Assembly: GCA_944325355.1 (NCBI GenBank)
Contig: CALUZS010000016.1
Coordinates: 1 to 64,000, forward strand
DNA from: an uncultured Parabacteroides sp.
GTDB taxonomy: Bacteria > Bacteroidota > Bacteroidia > Bacteroidales > Tannerellaceae
Length of the DNA: 64,000 nt
Reading direction: 5' to 3'
Below the pieces are notes generated by a model that saw only the letters and a list, made by a program, of their open reading frames with translations, was not told the origin of the DNA and made no database searches. The translations under genes and the position numbers were made by a program. This document shows, piece by piece, positions 24,777 through 33,888 of this stretch (within the stretch, counting starts at the first letter, position 1; the number at the start of each line of letters is the position of its first letter).

Positions 24777-27437
24777 ATGAAAACATTGAAATACTTGTTT
24801 TTGCTATGTTTGTTTTTCCCGGTTTTATCATTTGCCAGGGAATCGGCACTTGTGGCTGGCGATTTGAAATGTGAAGCATTGGTTAACCCTTTGGCAATAG
24901 ATAATATAAAACCACATCTCAGTTGGATTGTTTATACAGATGGTACGGCAGGGGAGTCGCAGACAGCTTATCAGATATTGGTGGCATCGTCGGAAGAGTT
25001 GCTGAATGAGACGGATGCCGACATTTGGAATTCGGGTAAAGTCTCTTCATCCGAATCAGCTTGGATTAATTATGAAGGGGCACCATTGACATCGAAAAGT
25101 TTTGTTTTTTGGAAAGTCAGGGTTTGGGATAAGTCGGATGCCGTTTCGCGCTGGAGCGCTCCGGCATATTTTGGCATCGGACTGCTGCAATCTGAAGATT
25201 GGACGGCGCATTATATCGGTATGCCGGAAAAAATGGATAAATCTGTTTCGCCGTTGTTACGTAAAACATTCCGTTGGAAAGAACGGAATGCACGGGCTTT
25301 CCTGCATGTTAATTCGTTGGGATATCATGAAGTGTATGTGAATGGAAAAGCGGTGAGTGATGCGGTATTGACTCCTGCCGTGTCACAATACAATAAACGT
25401 TCGTTGTCGGTTACTTATGATGTAACGAGTTTTTTGAAAGATGGAGAAAATGACATTGTGCTGTGGCTTGGCAAAGGTTGGTATAATGAGGGACTGCCCG
25501 GTGTGGTGGAAGGCGGTCCTTTTGTACGGGCGCAGTTGGAGGTACAGAAAAGAGGAACTTGGCAGACATGCTTGGTAACAGATAATTCTTGGAAGGCGGC
25601 AGAAAACGGTTATTTTTCCTTTGGTACTTGGCGTTCTTACCAGTTTGGTGGAGAAATAATTGATGCCAGAAACATGGCTGACTTGTCTGATGAGACAGCA
25701 TTGAAAGCGCTTTCGTGGCATCCCGTGCGTGTTGTTGAAATTCCGGAGCATGCGGTTACACCTCAAATGGCTGAGCTGAACCGGATTCGCCAGTCGTTTC
25801 ATCCGATAGCTTTCCAGGCATCAGGAGATACTGCATGGATATTTGACATGGGCACCAATTTTACGGGATGGACGAAGATACAGTTCCCGGCATTGCCGGA
25901 GGGACATCGGGTACGAATCAGTTATTGCGACTTTTTGGATGACAAGAACCAGTTCCGCGATGGACAATATGAAGATTATTATATCGCTTCTGGACGGAAA
26001 CCTGAAATATTTCTGAATAAATTCAACTATAAAGCTTATCGGTATATAAAACTTTCCAATTTGGAAGAAGCACCGGCCTTATCAGATGTTACAGGGTATC
26101 TGGTTCGAACGGATTATTCCGGAAACTCATCTTTCGAATGTTCCGACAGCGATATGAATGCCATCCATGATATGGTGCATTATACTTTGCAATGCCTTAC
26201 GCTTGGTGGAGACATGGTGGACTGTCCTCAGATAGAACGTCTTGGTTATGGTGGCGACGGCAATGCTTCTACGCCGACAATCCAAATGATGTATAATCTT
26301 GCGCCGTTATATATGAACTGGATGCAGGCATGGGCGGATTGTATGCGTGAGGATGGCAGCATGCCCCATACCGCGCCGAATCCTTATTTGGCAGGCGGTG
26401 GTCCTTTTTGGTGTGGATTTATCATTACGGCTTCGTGGCAAACTTATTTGAATTATGGGGATGTACGGTTGTTGGAACGTTATTATCCTTACATGCAGCA
26501 ATGGTTGGAATATGTCAAAAAATATACTGTCAACGGTTTGTTGACTGCCTGGCCCAATACGGATTATCGTCAGTGGTATTTGGGTGATTGGGCAACGCCG
26601 ACAGGTATCGACCAGACCGATTCCCGTTCGGTAGATTTGGTAAATAACTGTTTCGTGGCTGTTTGTTACCAGACGATGGCGAAAATTGCCGGTCTATTGG
26701 GTAATTCGGAGGATGAAGCACTCTATTTGGCGAAGGATGAAGCGTTGCGCAAATTGATACATGAGACTTTTTATGACACGGCTTCTCATTCGTATGGCTC
26801 AGGAACGCAGATTGATTTGATTTATCCGATGTTGGCAGGAGTGACTCCTTCAGATTGTTTGGATGATGTACGGGAGGCACTGCGTAAGGTGACGGCTGAA
26901 CGGTTTAATGGTCACTTGGCGACAGGTCTGGTTGGTGTTCCGGTTATTACTGAGTGGGCAACGGAAAATAGAGCGGCTGAGTTTATGTATTCAATGCTGA
27001 AAAAGCGGAATTATCCCGGATATCTATATATGATAGATAACGGGGCAACAACAACATGGGAGCATTGGAACGGTGCCCGTAGTCATATCCATAATTGTTA
27101 TAACGGTATAGGTTCCTGGTTTTATTCAGCGTTGGCAGGAATACAACCGGATGATTCCGCTGCCGGTTATCGCCGCGTTATTATTGCTCCGCAACTGGTA
27201 AGTGCAATCTCTTGGGTAAAAGCGAAAAAAGAGACGCCTTACGGGATGCTGGAAGTGAGCTGGGAAAAATGGGGAAATATGTTTACGATGAATGTACAGG
27301 TTCCTTCGGGCTGTATGGCTCAGGTGGATTTGCCGGTAAAGGCGAGCCGGATTCAAGTAAACGGGGAAACGAAAAATCCACAAGAGAAGTTGTTGCTGCC
27401 ATCCGGTAAATATCGGATTGTCAGTGAGGAAAAATAA
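24777..27437 (+). CDS. GH78 alpha-L-rhamnosidase, secreted
   Basis: The 886-residue enzyme hydrolyses terminal alpha-L-rhamnose from plant polysaccharides or glycosides. A signal peptide (MKTLKYLFLLCLFFPVLSFA) starts at 24777; the in-frame ATG 33 bases upstream would disturb it. An N-terminal fibronectin-like domain (LVNPLAIDNIKPHLSW) precedes the rhamnosidase N domain (HVNSLGYHEVYVNGKAVSD). Then comes the (alpha/alpha)6 catalytic barrel, with DCPQIERLGYGGDGN holding the conserved acidic residues and TTTWEHWNGARSH the catalytic base region. A C-terminal beta domain ends the protein. The next plus-strand gene is a lactaldehyde dehydrogenase, consistent with rhamnose use; no SusC/SusD pair adjoins it. 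Confidence 0.93.
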   Translation: MKTLKYLFLLCLFFPVLSFARESALVAGDLKCEALVNPLAIDNIKPHLSWIVYTDGTAGESQTAYQILVASSEELLNETDADIWNSGKVSSSESAWINYEGAPLTSKSFVFWKVRVWDKSDAVSRWSAPAYFGIGLLQSEDWTAHYIGMPEKMDKSVSPLLRKTFRWKERNARAFLHVNSLGYHEVYVNGKAVSDAVLTPAVSQYNKRSLSVTYDVTSFLKDGENDIVLWLGKGWYNEGLPGVVEGGPFVRAQLEVQKRGTWQTCLVTDNSWKAAENGYFSFGTWRSYQFGGEIIDARNMADLSDETALKALSWHPVRVVEIPEHAVTPQMAELNRIRQSFHPIAFQASGDTAWIFDMGTNFTGWTKIQFPALPEGHRVRISYCDFLDDKNQFRDGQYEDYYIASGRKPEIFLNKFNYKAYRYIKLSNLEEAPALSDVTGYLVRTDYSGNSSFECSDSDMNAIHDMVHYTLQCLTLGGDMVDCPQIERLGYGGDGNASTPTIQMMYNLAPLYMNWMQAWADCMREDGSMPHTAPNPYLAGGGPFWCGFIITASWQTYLNYGDVRLLERYYPYMQQWLEYVKKYTVNGLLTAWPNTDYRQWYLGDWATPTGIDQTDSRSVDLVNNCFVAVCYQTMAKIAGLLGNSEDEALYLAKDEALRKLIHETFYDTASHSYGSGTQIDLIYPMLAGVTPSDCLDDVREALRKVTAERFNGHLATGLVGVPVITEWATENRAAEFMYSMLKKRNYPGYLYMIDNGATTTWEHWNGARSHIHNCYNGIGSWFYSALAGIQPDDSAAGYRRVIIAPQLVSAISWVKAKKETPYGMLEVSWEKWGNMFTMNVQVPSGCMAQVDLPVKASRIQVNGETKNPQEKLLLPSGKYRIVSEEK

Positions 27438-27594
27438 AGGCAACTATTCCTTTTTGTTGACTGTAAATGGAATCCTTTCCAGGTACTTTTTGTTGGACGG
27501 TTATCAATTCTGAAAGAAGTATTGTCAAAATTCATAAATAGTTGTAGTTCGAGAATTGTTATCTTCAACGCAACAAACTTTAGTATAGGTTGCC

Positions 27595-29031
27595 ATGAAA
27601 GAATTAAGAATGTTTATTAACGGAAAATTCGAAGAGAATGTTTCCGGCAGATGGATTAAAGTGTTGAACCCGTCAACTGAAGAGGTAAATTGCCTGATGC
27701 CTGACGGGACAGTGGAGGATGCACGTCGGGCTATCGACGCTGCCGAAAAGGCGCAAGGAGCTTGGGAGAAAATTCCTGCTGTCGAGCGAGGTGCGTATCT
27801 GGAGAAGATTGCGGAAGGAATCCGCAAACGTGAAAAGGAGTTGACGGATATTATTGTCCGTGAAGGTGGAAAAACGCAAGGATTGGCAAATGTAGAGGTC
27901 CTTTTTACTGCAGATTATTTGGATTATATGGCAGGTTGGGCGCGTCGCTATGAGGGAGAGATTATCCAAAGTGACCGTCCGAAAGAGACGATATTCCTGT
28001 TTAAGAAACCAATCGGCGTGACTACCGGTATTTTGCCCTGGAACTTCCCGTTCTTTTTGATTGCCCGTAAGATGGCTCCTGCTTTGGTGACAGGGAATAC
28101 AATTGTAGTAAAACCGAGTCAGTTGACACCGGAGAATGCATATGTCTTTGCACAAATTGTAGAAGAGGTAGGTTTGCCTGCCGGCGTATTCAATTTGGTA
28201 AACGGTCGCGGTTCGGTTGTCGGTCAGGAGCTGGCTGCTAATCCCAAAGTGGGTATGGTGAGTTTGACTGGCAGTGTTGCAGCAGGTCAGCAGACTATGG
28301 CGGCGGCAGCCCCGAACATTACGAAAGTGTCGTTGGAGCTGGGCGGTAAAGCCCCGGCGATTGTCTTGGCGGATGCCGATTTGGATTTGGCTGTCAAATC
28401 AATTATCGCATCGCGTGTCATAAATACGGGACAAGTTTGCAATTGTGCGGAACGTGTATATGTAGATAAGAAAGTTAAGAATCAGTTTATGGAAAAACTT
28501 GTAGCAGGGATGAGACAAGTGAAAGTAGGTAATCCGTGTGAAGTTGCTGATTTGGACATGGGTCCTTTGATTGAAGCGAATGCGCTGGCATCTATTGAGT
28601 CAAAAGTGGAGAAAGCTATCTCTCAGGGTGCTAAGTTGGTTTGCGGTGGACATCGCATAGGCGACCGCGGTTATTTCTTTGAGCCAACTATATTGGATGA
28701 GGCAACCCAAAAGATGAGTATTATTCAGGAAGAGACTTTCGGTCCGGTGTTGCCGGTTGTTGAGTATACCGACTTGGATGAAGCTATCCGTTGGGCAAAC
28801 GACTGCGAATATGGTTTGACGTCATCCGTATATACCCGGAATTTGGATTTGGCATTCAAGATGATGCGTTCGTTGAAATTTGGCGAGACTTACATCAATC
28901 GGGAGAATTTTGAAGCAATGCAAGGTTTCCATGCTGGCTGGCGCAAGTCTGGTATCGGTGGGGCGGACGGAAAACATGGCTTGGAGGAATATTTGCAGAC
29001 ACATGTCGTATATATAGAGACACAAGAATAG
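27595..29031 (+). CDS. aldA: Lactaldehyde/glycolaldehyde dehydrogenase (AldA type)
   Basis: The 478-residue NAD-dependent aldehyde dehydrogenase carries ILPWNFPFFLIARKMAPAL, VSLTGSVAAGQ (cofactor), ELGGKAPAIVLADADLDLA (catalytic Glu) and NTGQVCNCAERVYV (catalytic Cys). The last block is nearly that of E. coli AldA. It would oxidise L-lactaldehyde, the three-carbon product of rhamnose and fucose breakdown, to L-lactate. It follows the rhamnosidase gene by 157 bases, so the two may be co-regulated rather than one transcript. The start ATG at 27595 follows GGTTGCC without a strong ribosome-binding site. Confidence 0.9.
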   Translation: MKELRMFINGKFEENVSGRWIKVLNPSTEEVNCLMPDGTVEDARRAIDAAEKAQGAWEKIPAVERGAYLEKIAEGIRKREKELTDIIVREGGKTQGLANVEVLFTADYLDYMAGWARRYEGEIIQSDRPKETIFLFKKPIGVTTGILPWNFPFFLIARKMAPALVTGNTIVVKPSQLTPENAYVFAQIVEEVGLPAGVFNLVNGRGSVVGQELAANPKVGMVSLTGSVAAGQQTMAAAAPNITKVSLELGGKAPAIVLADADLDLAVKSIIASRVINTGQVCNCAERVYVDKKVKNQFMEKLVAGMRQVKVGNPCEVADLDMGPLIEANALASIESKVEKAISQGAKLVCGGHRIGDRGYFFEPTILDEATQKMSIIQEETFGPVLPVVEYTDLDEAIRWANDCEYGLTSSVYTRNLDLAFKMMRSLKFGETYINRENFEAMQGFHAGWRKSGIGGADGKHGLEEYLQTHVVYIETQE

Positions 29032-29049
29032 AGAAGCGTATTTTATTTA

Positions 29050-29100
29050 GAAAGAGAAAAAGGGCAGGTCTATGGCGACGGGTCTGCCCTTTCTCTTTTA
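29050..29100. terminator. Bidirectional terminator between aldA and ruvC
   Basis: AAAGAGAAAAAGGGCAG (from 29051) pairs with CTGCCCTTTCTCTTT, with two extra A in the left arm. The A-rich left side and T-rich right side allow function in both directions between the convergent aldA and ruvC genes. Confidence 0.8.
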
Positions 29101-29105
29101 CTTCG

Positions 29106-29684
29106 TTATTTGAAACCTTTTATTTTATCGGGATTTTTTGAAATAAAATCTTTCCAGTTAGTGTATTTTTTTTCGGAGACCGGATTGTTGCTTTGAAAAA
29201 AATGGCATAGGGCGGCAGCAAGTCCATCGGTCGCATCCAGCTGGGGAAGCATCATTTCTTCCGGTATATGGAAATAGCGTTGCAGTATACCTGCAACCTG
29301 CTCCTTTGAAGCGTTGCCGTTTCCGGTAATGGACATCTTTATTTTCAGCGGTGCATATTCAAAAATCGGGATATCTCGCTCCAAAGCGGCTGCCATGGCT
29401 ACCCCTTGTGCCCGTCCTAATTTCAACATACTCTGTACGTTTTTCCCGAAAAAAGGGGATTCGATTGCCAACTCATCCGGGGAGTATTGGTCGATTAAAG
29501 AGAGAACACGCTCGAAAATCCGTCGGAGACGCAGGTAGTGGTCTTCGTATTTGCTCAATTGCAATACGCCCATTGTTTCAATCATGGGCCGGTTTCCGAT
29601 AATCCTTATAATGCCGTATCCCATTACAATTGTCCCGGGGTCGATACCCAATATGATTCTTTCTTTAACCATATTTATTCCCAT
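29106..29684 (-). CDS. ruvC: Holliday junction resolvase RuvC
   Basis: The 192-residue product is the endonuclease that cuts Holliday junctions made by RuvAB. The RNase-H-like active site is visible: ILGIDPGT (first Asp), ELAIESPFF (Glu) and [13 protein letters not shown] near the C-terminus (last Asp pair). [20 protein letters not shown] and [14 protein letters not shown] are family blocks. Two ATGs are possible, 29684 and 29672; the latter gives [13 protein letters not shown], the more usual length. The first overlaps the DUF4286 stop, so the two genes are translationally coupled. It converges on aldA. Confidence 0.95.
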   Translation of the reverse strand: MGINMVKERIILGIDPGTIVMGYGIIRIIGNRPMIETMGVLQLSKYEDHYLRLRRIFERVLSLIDQYSPDELAIESPFFGKNVQSMLKLGRAQGVAMAAALERDIPIFEYAPLKIKMSITGNGNASKEQVAGILQRYFHIPEEMMLPQLDATDGLAAALCHFFQSNNPVSEKKYTNWKDFISKNPDKIKGFK

Positions 29685-29986
29685 TCTATTTCTTCCAATA
29701 GAGTTACGAAGCCGGTTATTTTGTTCCCGAATAAGTTGGTAACTCTTTTCTGCAAAGACCTGCCTTCTTTTTCAATCCAGTAATTGAGGGTCTCAATGTT
29801 TTTCACATGAAACTGGACGGCAAAGCTGGTCCCTTCGTCTTCTGCAGTTGGAATGATCCTGCGCAGGTATCCGTTTGTCAGGAAACCGCTGGCTGATACT
29901 TCGGGCATATATGTGCGTTTGAAGTATTCCAAACACTCTTTTTCGTATCCTTTGTCTATGTGAAAGGTGGTGTTGTATATAATCAT
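29675..29986 (-). CDS. DUF4286-family protein
   Basis: The 103-residue cytosolic protein matches DUF4286, a ferredoxin-like small domain common upstream of ruvC in Bacteroidetes. It begins [18 protein letters not shown], has a central [16 protein letters not shown] and ends [17 protein letters not shown]. Function is unknown. An upstream in-frame ATG at 30148 would give 157 residues, but the added part is unlike the family and contains a minus-strand -7 box (30013-30006), so I choose 29986. The stop overlaps or abuts the ruvC start. Confidence 0.85.
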   Translation of the reverse strand: MIIYNTTFHIDKGYEKECLEYFKRTYMPEVSASGFLTNGYLRRIIPTAEDEGTSFAVQFHVKNIETLNYWIEKEGRSLQKRVTNLFGNKITGFVTLLEEIEWE

Positions 29987-30005
29987 TAAGATATAAATTT
30001 TCCAA

Positions 30006-30013
30006 CAAAGATA
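30006..30013 (-). promoter_or_regulatory. -7 promoter element of the DUF4286-ruvC operon
   Basis: Read on the minus strand, TATCTTTG matches TAnnTTTG, about 20 bases before the DUF4286 ATG at 29986. The implied leader is short. No clear -33 element. Confidence 0.5.
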
Positions 30014-30130
30014 CACTTTTATCTCTATCTCTTTCATCGAATTTTCCAGAAACCGGAAGGATTTCCTTATTTTGTATGCGGGGAGTATAATAATGATGTG
30101 TTTATTTTTCGAGGAAAGTGTATATGTATG

Positions 30131-30161
30131 GTTGTATAATTGAAGCAAATTCTTATCTTTG
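30131..30161 (+). promoter_or_regulatory. Promoter of the GH2 gene
   Basis: A -33-like GTTG (30131-30134) and a -7 TATCTTTG (30154-30161) are 19 bases apart. The ATG lies at 30286, so the leader would be about 115 bases and AT-rich, without a recognised riboswitch. Confidence 0.6.
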
Positions 30162-30285
30162 CCTATTCAGTTTATTAGCGGATAGGCTTTGTTCAAACAT
30201 GAAAAATTGAATTTGTTTGTTGCTGTTGCCTTTATGATTGGATAATCTCTGAAATAAAAATCAAAATAAAATCATTAAAAGCTTT

Positions 30286-32103
30286 ATGAAAAAACAATTA
30301 TTGGTAGTTTTGGCTTTGCTTTCAGTAGTCGGAGTTCAAGCGCAATGGAAGCCAGCCGGTGATAAAATCAAAACAGAATGGGCTGATAAGATTAACCCGG
30401 AATCGGTGTTGCCTGAATATCCGCGTCCTACCTTGGTGCGTGAAAGTTGGCAAAATCTGAATGGCGAATGGGAATATGCCATCCGTCCGAAAGGAGAAGT
30501 TGAACCAAAGGTTTTTGACGGAAATATTTTAGTCCCTTTTGCAATAGAATCATCGCTTTCAGGTGTGCAAAAGGAGGTTGGTCAGAATAACGAGCTTTGG
30601 TATAAACGCGAATTTGATATTCCGTCTGCTTGGAAAAACAAAACAGTCAAATTGAATTTCGGAGCTGTTGATTGGCGTGCGGATGTATTTGTCAATGATG
30701 TGTTGATTGGCTCACACGAAGGTGGATATACGCCGTTTTCTTTGGATATAACGCCGTATCTTACAGGAACGAAAAAGCAGAAATTGGTGGTTCGCGTTTG
30801 GGATCCGACAGACCGTGGTTACCAACCTGTCGGAAAACAGACGCATAAGCCGGAAGGAATTTGGTATACATCAGTTACTGGTATCTGGCAGACAGTATGG
30901 CTGGAGCCTGTGGCTGAGAATCATATCGTGAATATAAAGGCAATACCTGATGTCGACCGGAAAACGTTATCGGTGAATGTCGCTACTGCAACGAATAGCA
31001 AAGGCGAAATTGTAAAAGTCGATTTGCTTGAAAAGGGGAGAGTTGTTGCTACGGCAAAAGGTGTTCCAGGAAAAGAGTTGCGTTTGGCTGTAGAAAATCC
31101 GACTCTATGGAGTCCGAAGAATCCATACCTGTATGATATGAATGTAACACTCTTAAAAGAGAACAAAAACGTTGACAATGTAAAGTCGTATACGGCATTC
31201 CGGAAAATTTCGATGAAGAAAGATGAAAATAAGGTTTACCGTATGTATTTGAATAACGAACCATTGTTCCAGTTCGGACCATTGGATCAGGGATGGTGGC
31301 CTGATGGGCTTTATACGGCACCGACCGATGAAGCGTTACTTTATGATGTGAAGAAAACGAAAGAATGGGGATTCAATATGATTCGGAAGCACGTAAAGGT
31401 AGAACCTGCCCGATGGTATTATCACTGCGACCGTGAAGGTATTTTGGTATGGCAGGATATGCCTAGTGGAGACCGTGGCGGTAATACGTGGGGTATGACT
31501 GATTTTAATGCCGGAACCGATTGTAAACGTAGTGCTGAATCGGTAGAGAACTATTACCAGGAATGGAAAGAAATCATGGACTTATGTATGTCGCATCCTT
31601 GTGTTGTGGTTTGGGTCCCGTTCAACGAAGCTTGGGGACAGTTTGATACAGAGAAAGTGGCTGAATGGACAAAGAATTATGATCCGTCGCGTCTGGTTAA
31701 CTCTGCCAGTGGAGGTAACCATCGTTTCTGTGGAGATATCGTAGACCTTCACCGGTATCCTGCTCCGGAAATGTATCTGTATGACGGTAATCGAGTGAAT
31801 GTCTTGGGTGAATATGGCGGAATCGGTATGGCTGTTGAAGACCATTTATGGTGGAATAAACGGAATTGGGGATATGTCCAGTTTAAAAATGCCGACGAAG
31901 TTACAGCCGAATATGTAAAGTATACGGAAATACTGAAATCGTATATTCCGAAGGGCTTTTCGGCTGCCGTATATACGCAGACAACTGATGTGGAAGGAGA
32001 GGTAAATGGTTTGATGACATACGATCGCAAAGTGATAAAAATTGATGAAGCTAAAGTGCGCCAGGCAAACGAAGCGGTGATAAATACGCTTTCTGGAAAA
32101 TAA
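30286..32103 (+). CDS. GH2-family beta-glycosidase, secreted
   Basis: The 605-residue enzyme has a signal peptide (MKKQLLVVLALLSVVGVQAQ) and the GH2 order: sugar-binding jelly-roll (SWQNLNGEWEYAIRPKG, GAVDWRADVFVNDVLIGSHE), immunoglobulin-like domain, then a TIM barrel. The acid/base Glu is in WVPFNEAWGQ and the nucleophile Glu in VLGEYGG. The family includes beta-galactosidases, beta-mannosidases and beta-glucuronidases; which one cannot be read from the sequence. It is shorter than LacZ, lacking the C-terminal domains. It stands alone between its own promoter and terminator rather than within a polysaccharide-utilisation locus. Confidence 0.9.
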   Translation: MKKQLLVVLALLSVVGVQAQWKPAGDKIKTEWADKINPESVLPEYPRPTLVRESWQNLNGEWEYAIRPKGEVEPKVFDGNILVPFAIESSLSGVQKEVGQNNELWYKREFDIPSAWKNKTVKLNFGAVDWRADVFVNDVLIGSHEGGYTPFSLDITPYLTGTKKQKLVVRVWDPTDRGYQPVGKQTHKPEGIWYTSVTGIWQTVWLEPVAENHIVNIKAIPDVDRKTLSVNVATATNSKGEIVKVDLLEKGRVVATAKGVPGKELRLAVENPTLWSPKNPYLYDMNVTLLKENKNVDNVKSYTAFRKISMKKDENKVYRMYLNNEPLFQFGPLDQGWWPDGLYTAPTDEALLYDVKKTKEWGFNMIRKHVKVEPARWYYHCDREGILVWQDMPSGDRGGNTWGMTDFNAGTDCKRSAESVENYYQEWKEIMDLCMSHPCVVVWVPFNEAWGQFDTEKVAEWTKNYDPSRLVNSASGGNHRFCGDIVDLHRYPAPEMYLYDGNRVNVLGEYGGIGMAVEDHLWWNKRNWGYVQFKNADEVTAEYVKYTEILKSYIPKGFSAAVYTQTTDVEGEVNGLMTYDRKVIKIDEAKVRQANEAVINTLSGK

Positions 32104-32125
32104 ACCGGATATTTTGATGATATGG

Positions 32126-32162
32126 AAGAGGATATTTCCGTGAGGGAATATCCTCTTTTTTG
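32126..32162 (+). terminator. Terminator of the GH2 gene
   Basis: GAGGATATTTCC (32128-32139) pairs with GGGAATATCCTC (32144-32155) over a GTGA loop with one G·T pair, followed by six T. Confidence 0.88.
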
Positions 32163-32191
32163 TATGTTCCCGTTTATCTCCGACAATAGGT

Positions 32192-32251
32192 TTGCACACT
32201 TTTTGTGTGATTGAGCAATAAAAATGGCACAAAAAACTAAAAAGTGTGCAA
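32192..32251. repeat. 13-bp perfect inverted repeat upstream of the FadL-type gene
   Basis: TTGCACACTTTTT (32192-32204) and AAAAAGTGTGCAA (32239-32251) are exact inverted copies separated by 34 bases. They lie directly upstream of the -7 box at 32271-32278, the place of an operator or activator site. It is separate from the GH2 terminator at 32126-32162. A long-loop RNA hairpin is possible only if transcription reads through from GH2. Confidence 0.6.
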
Positions 32252-32270
32252 TTCTTTCGACAGAAGTATT

Positions 32271-32278
32271 TATCTTTG
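32271..32278 (+). promoter_or_regulatory. -7 promoter element of the FadL-type channel gene
   Basis: TATCTTTG matches TAnnTTTG, 52 bases before the ATG at 32330. No TTTG is found at the -33 distance; the inverted repeat ending at 32251 occupies that place. Confidence 0.6.
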
Positions 32279-32329
32279 CCGCCGTTTGCGCAAAGAAATG
32301 TATAAATAGTATAAACGAAATGTAGATTT

Positions 32330-33814
32330 ATGAAAAAAATTATTGCGATTGCATGTGTGTTTGTATTGGCTTTTGTCGAGGCAAAAGCGGAAGGTTATCA
32401 AGTGAATCTCCAAAGCACCAAACAAGCAGGTATGGGGCATGTTGGGGTTTCGATGAAGCTTGGTGCGGAGAGCATGCACTTTAATCCTGCGGGATTGGCT
32501 TTTATGGATAAGACAATCGATTTGTCTGCCGGAGTCTCTGGAGTGTTTTCTTCGGCAAGTTTCAAAGATGATACGGGTTACAAATTTGATTCGGATAATG
32601 CTCCGAGTACTCCGTTATATGTTTATGCAGGGTTCAAGATTTTCGATAATTTGGCAGCCGGAATCTCTTTGACAACACCTTACGGAAGTGGCATACATTG
32701 GGGTGACGATTGGAAAGGAGCGCATCTTATCCAGGATATTAGTTTGAAAGCATTTAATTTCCAGCCTACAATCTCTTGGAAAATTACGGACCGTTTGAGT
32801 ATTGGTGCTGGTTTGATGATGGATTTTGGAAATATCAGTATGGACCGGGCTTTGATAGGACCGGGTGAGATGACCTATATGGCGAACTATATGGTGCAGA
32901 ATGTGGCACAGAATTATCCATCCTTGTTGCCTATTCTCCAACCGATGCTTGAACCAATCATGAAAGAGATGGCGTTGTATAATGATGCTTCAGCTGCATC
33001 GGTCTCTTTGTCTGGAAAAGCCGGTGTGCGTTTCGGATTCAATGTTGGAGCAATGTTCGACATCAATGATAAGCTGACGGTCGGCGTTTCCTATCGTTCG
33101 CTGATACGGGCTCGTGTCAAACAGGGTGATATTTCGTTGCGGTATGCCAACGAAGCACATCTGATGGGGTTATTGGAAAATGTCAATACGTTATTGGCAC
33201 AGGCTGGCTCCATGCTTCCCGATGGTAGCGGACTCCCCCAAAAAATCGAACTGCCGGCGTTGAATACGGGTACTTTCTCTTCGGAACTGCCGCTTCCGAG
33301 CAATCTGAATTTCGGTGTCACCTATTATCCGACAAAACGCTGGACAGTGTCTGGTGAGGTTCAGTTTGTAGGATGGGGAAAATATGATGCGTTGGACGTA
33401 TCGTTCTCTCCATCGTCGCTAAGTGTCTACAACATGCACGCGGACAAGAAATATAAGAACTCTTTCATTTACCGTGCCGGTGCGGAATTTGCTGCGACTA
33501 ACCGTTTAGATATCCGTTTCGGAGCTTATTTTGACCAGACACCAGTGGAAGATGAGTATCTGAATCCGGAGACTCCGAGTATGAATAAATTGGGGATAAC
33601 GGCTGGATTGAGCTTCCGTCCATTGAAGAATCTTTCTGTGGATTTAGCATTTGCTTATGTGACAGGTTTCGGACGTGACGGTTCTTATACGGATGAGTAT
33701 ATGTTAATGAAGACAATTCCTAATATCGACGATTCGTATAAGACGCGGGTTTTTTCCGGACATTATAGCGTTTATGCCTTGATGCCGTCTATCGGTATCT
33801 CTTATGGGTTCTGA
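32330..33814 (+). CDS. FadL/TodX-family outer-membrane transport protein
   Basis: The 494-residue product is an OMPP1/FadL/TodX-type barrel that admits hydrophobic compounds such as fatty acids. A signal peptide (MKKIIAIACVFVLAFVEAKA) is followed by the N-terminal plug motif ESMHFNPAGLAFM, the family's NPA signature. TTPYGSGIHWGDDWKG and RWTVSGEVQFVGWGKYD are conserved barrel segments, and the last strand ends YGF with a terminal Phe, as outer-membrane proteins require. It is a single-gene unit with a strong terminator and an unusual inverted repeat ahead of its promoter. The ligand is not known. Confidence 0.88.
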   Translation: MKKIIAIACVFVLAFVEAKAEGYQVNLQSTKQAGMGHVGVSMKLGAESMHFNPAGLAFMDKTIDLSAGVSGVFSSASFKDDTGYKFDSDNAPSTPLYVYAGFKIFDNLAAGISLTTPYGSGIHWGDDWKGAHLIQDISLKAFNFQPTISWKITDRLSIGAGLMMDFGNISMDRALIGPGEMTYMANYMVQNVAQNYPSLLPILQPMLEPIMKEMALYNDASAASVSLSGKAGVRFGFNVGAMFDINDKLTVGVSYRSLIRARVKQGDISLRYANEAHLMGLLENVNTLLAQAGSMLPDGSGLPQKIELPALNTGTFSSELPLPSNLNFGVTYYPTKRWTVSGEVQFVGWGKYDALDVSFSPSSLSVYNMHADKKYKNSFIYRAGAEFAATNRLDIRFGAYFDQTPVEDEYLNPETPSMNKLGITAGLSFRPLKNLSVDLAFAYVTGFGRDGSYTDEYMLMKTIPNIDDSYKTRVFSGHYSVYALMPSIGISYGF

Positions 33815-33842
33815 TGGAGTGAACAAGATTGGGAAAAGGATT

Positions 33843-33885
33843 TCACCGCCGGATTTGCCAATATCCGGCGGTGAGGTTCTTTTTT
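33843..33885. terminator. Terminator between the FadL-type gene and relA
   Basis: TCACCGCCGGAT (33843-33854) pairs perfectly with ATCCGGCGGTGA (33863-33874), followed by GGTTCTTTTTT. The T tract serves the plus strand; the convergent ppGpp synthetase gene ends just beyond it at 33889. Confidence 0.9.
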
Positions 33886-33888
33886 GCA

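Noticed and set aside
32192..32251. Reading the 13-bp inverted repeat as the GH2 terminator
   Set aside because: A proper terminator with a T tract lies at 32126-32162, and the repeat has a 34-base loop and no T tract.
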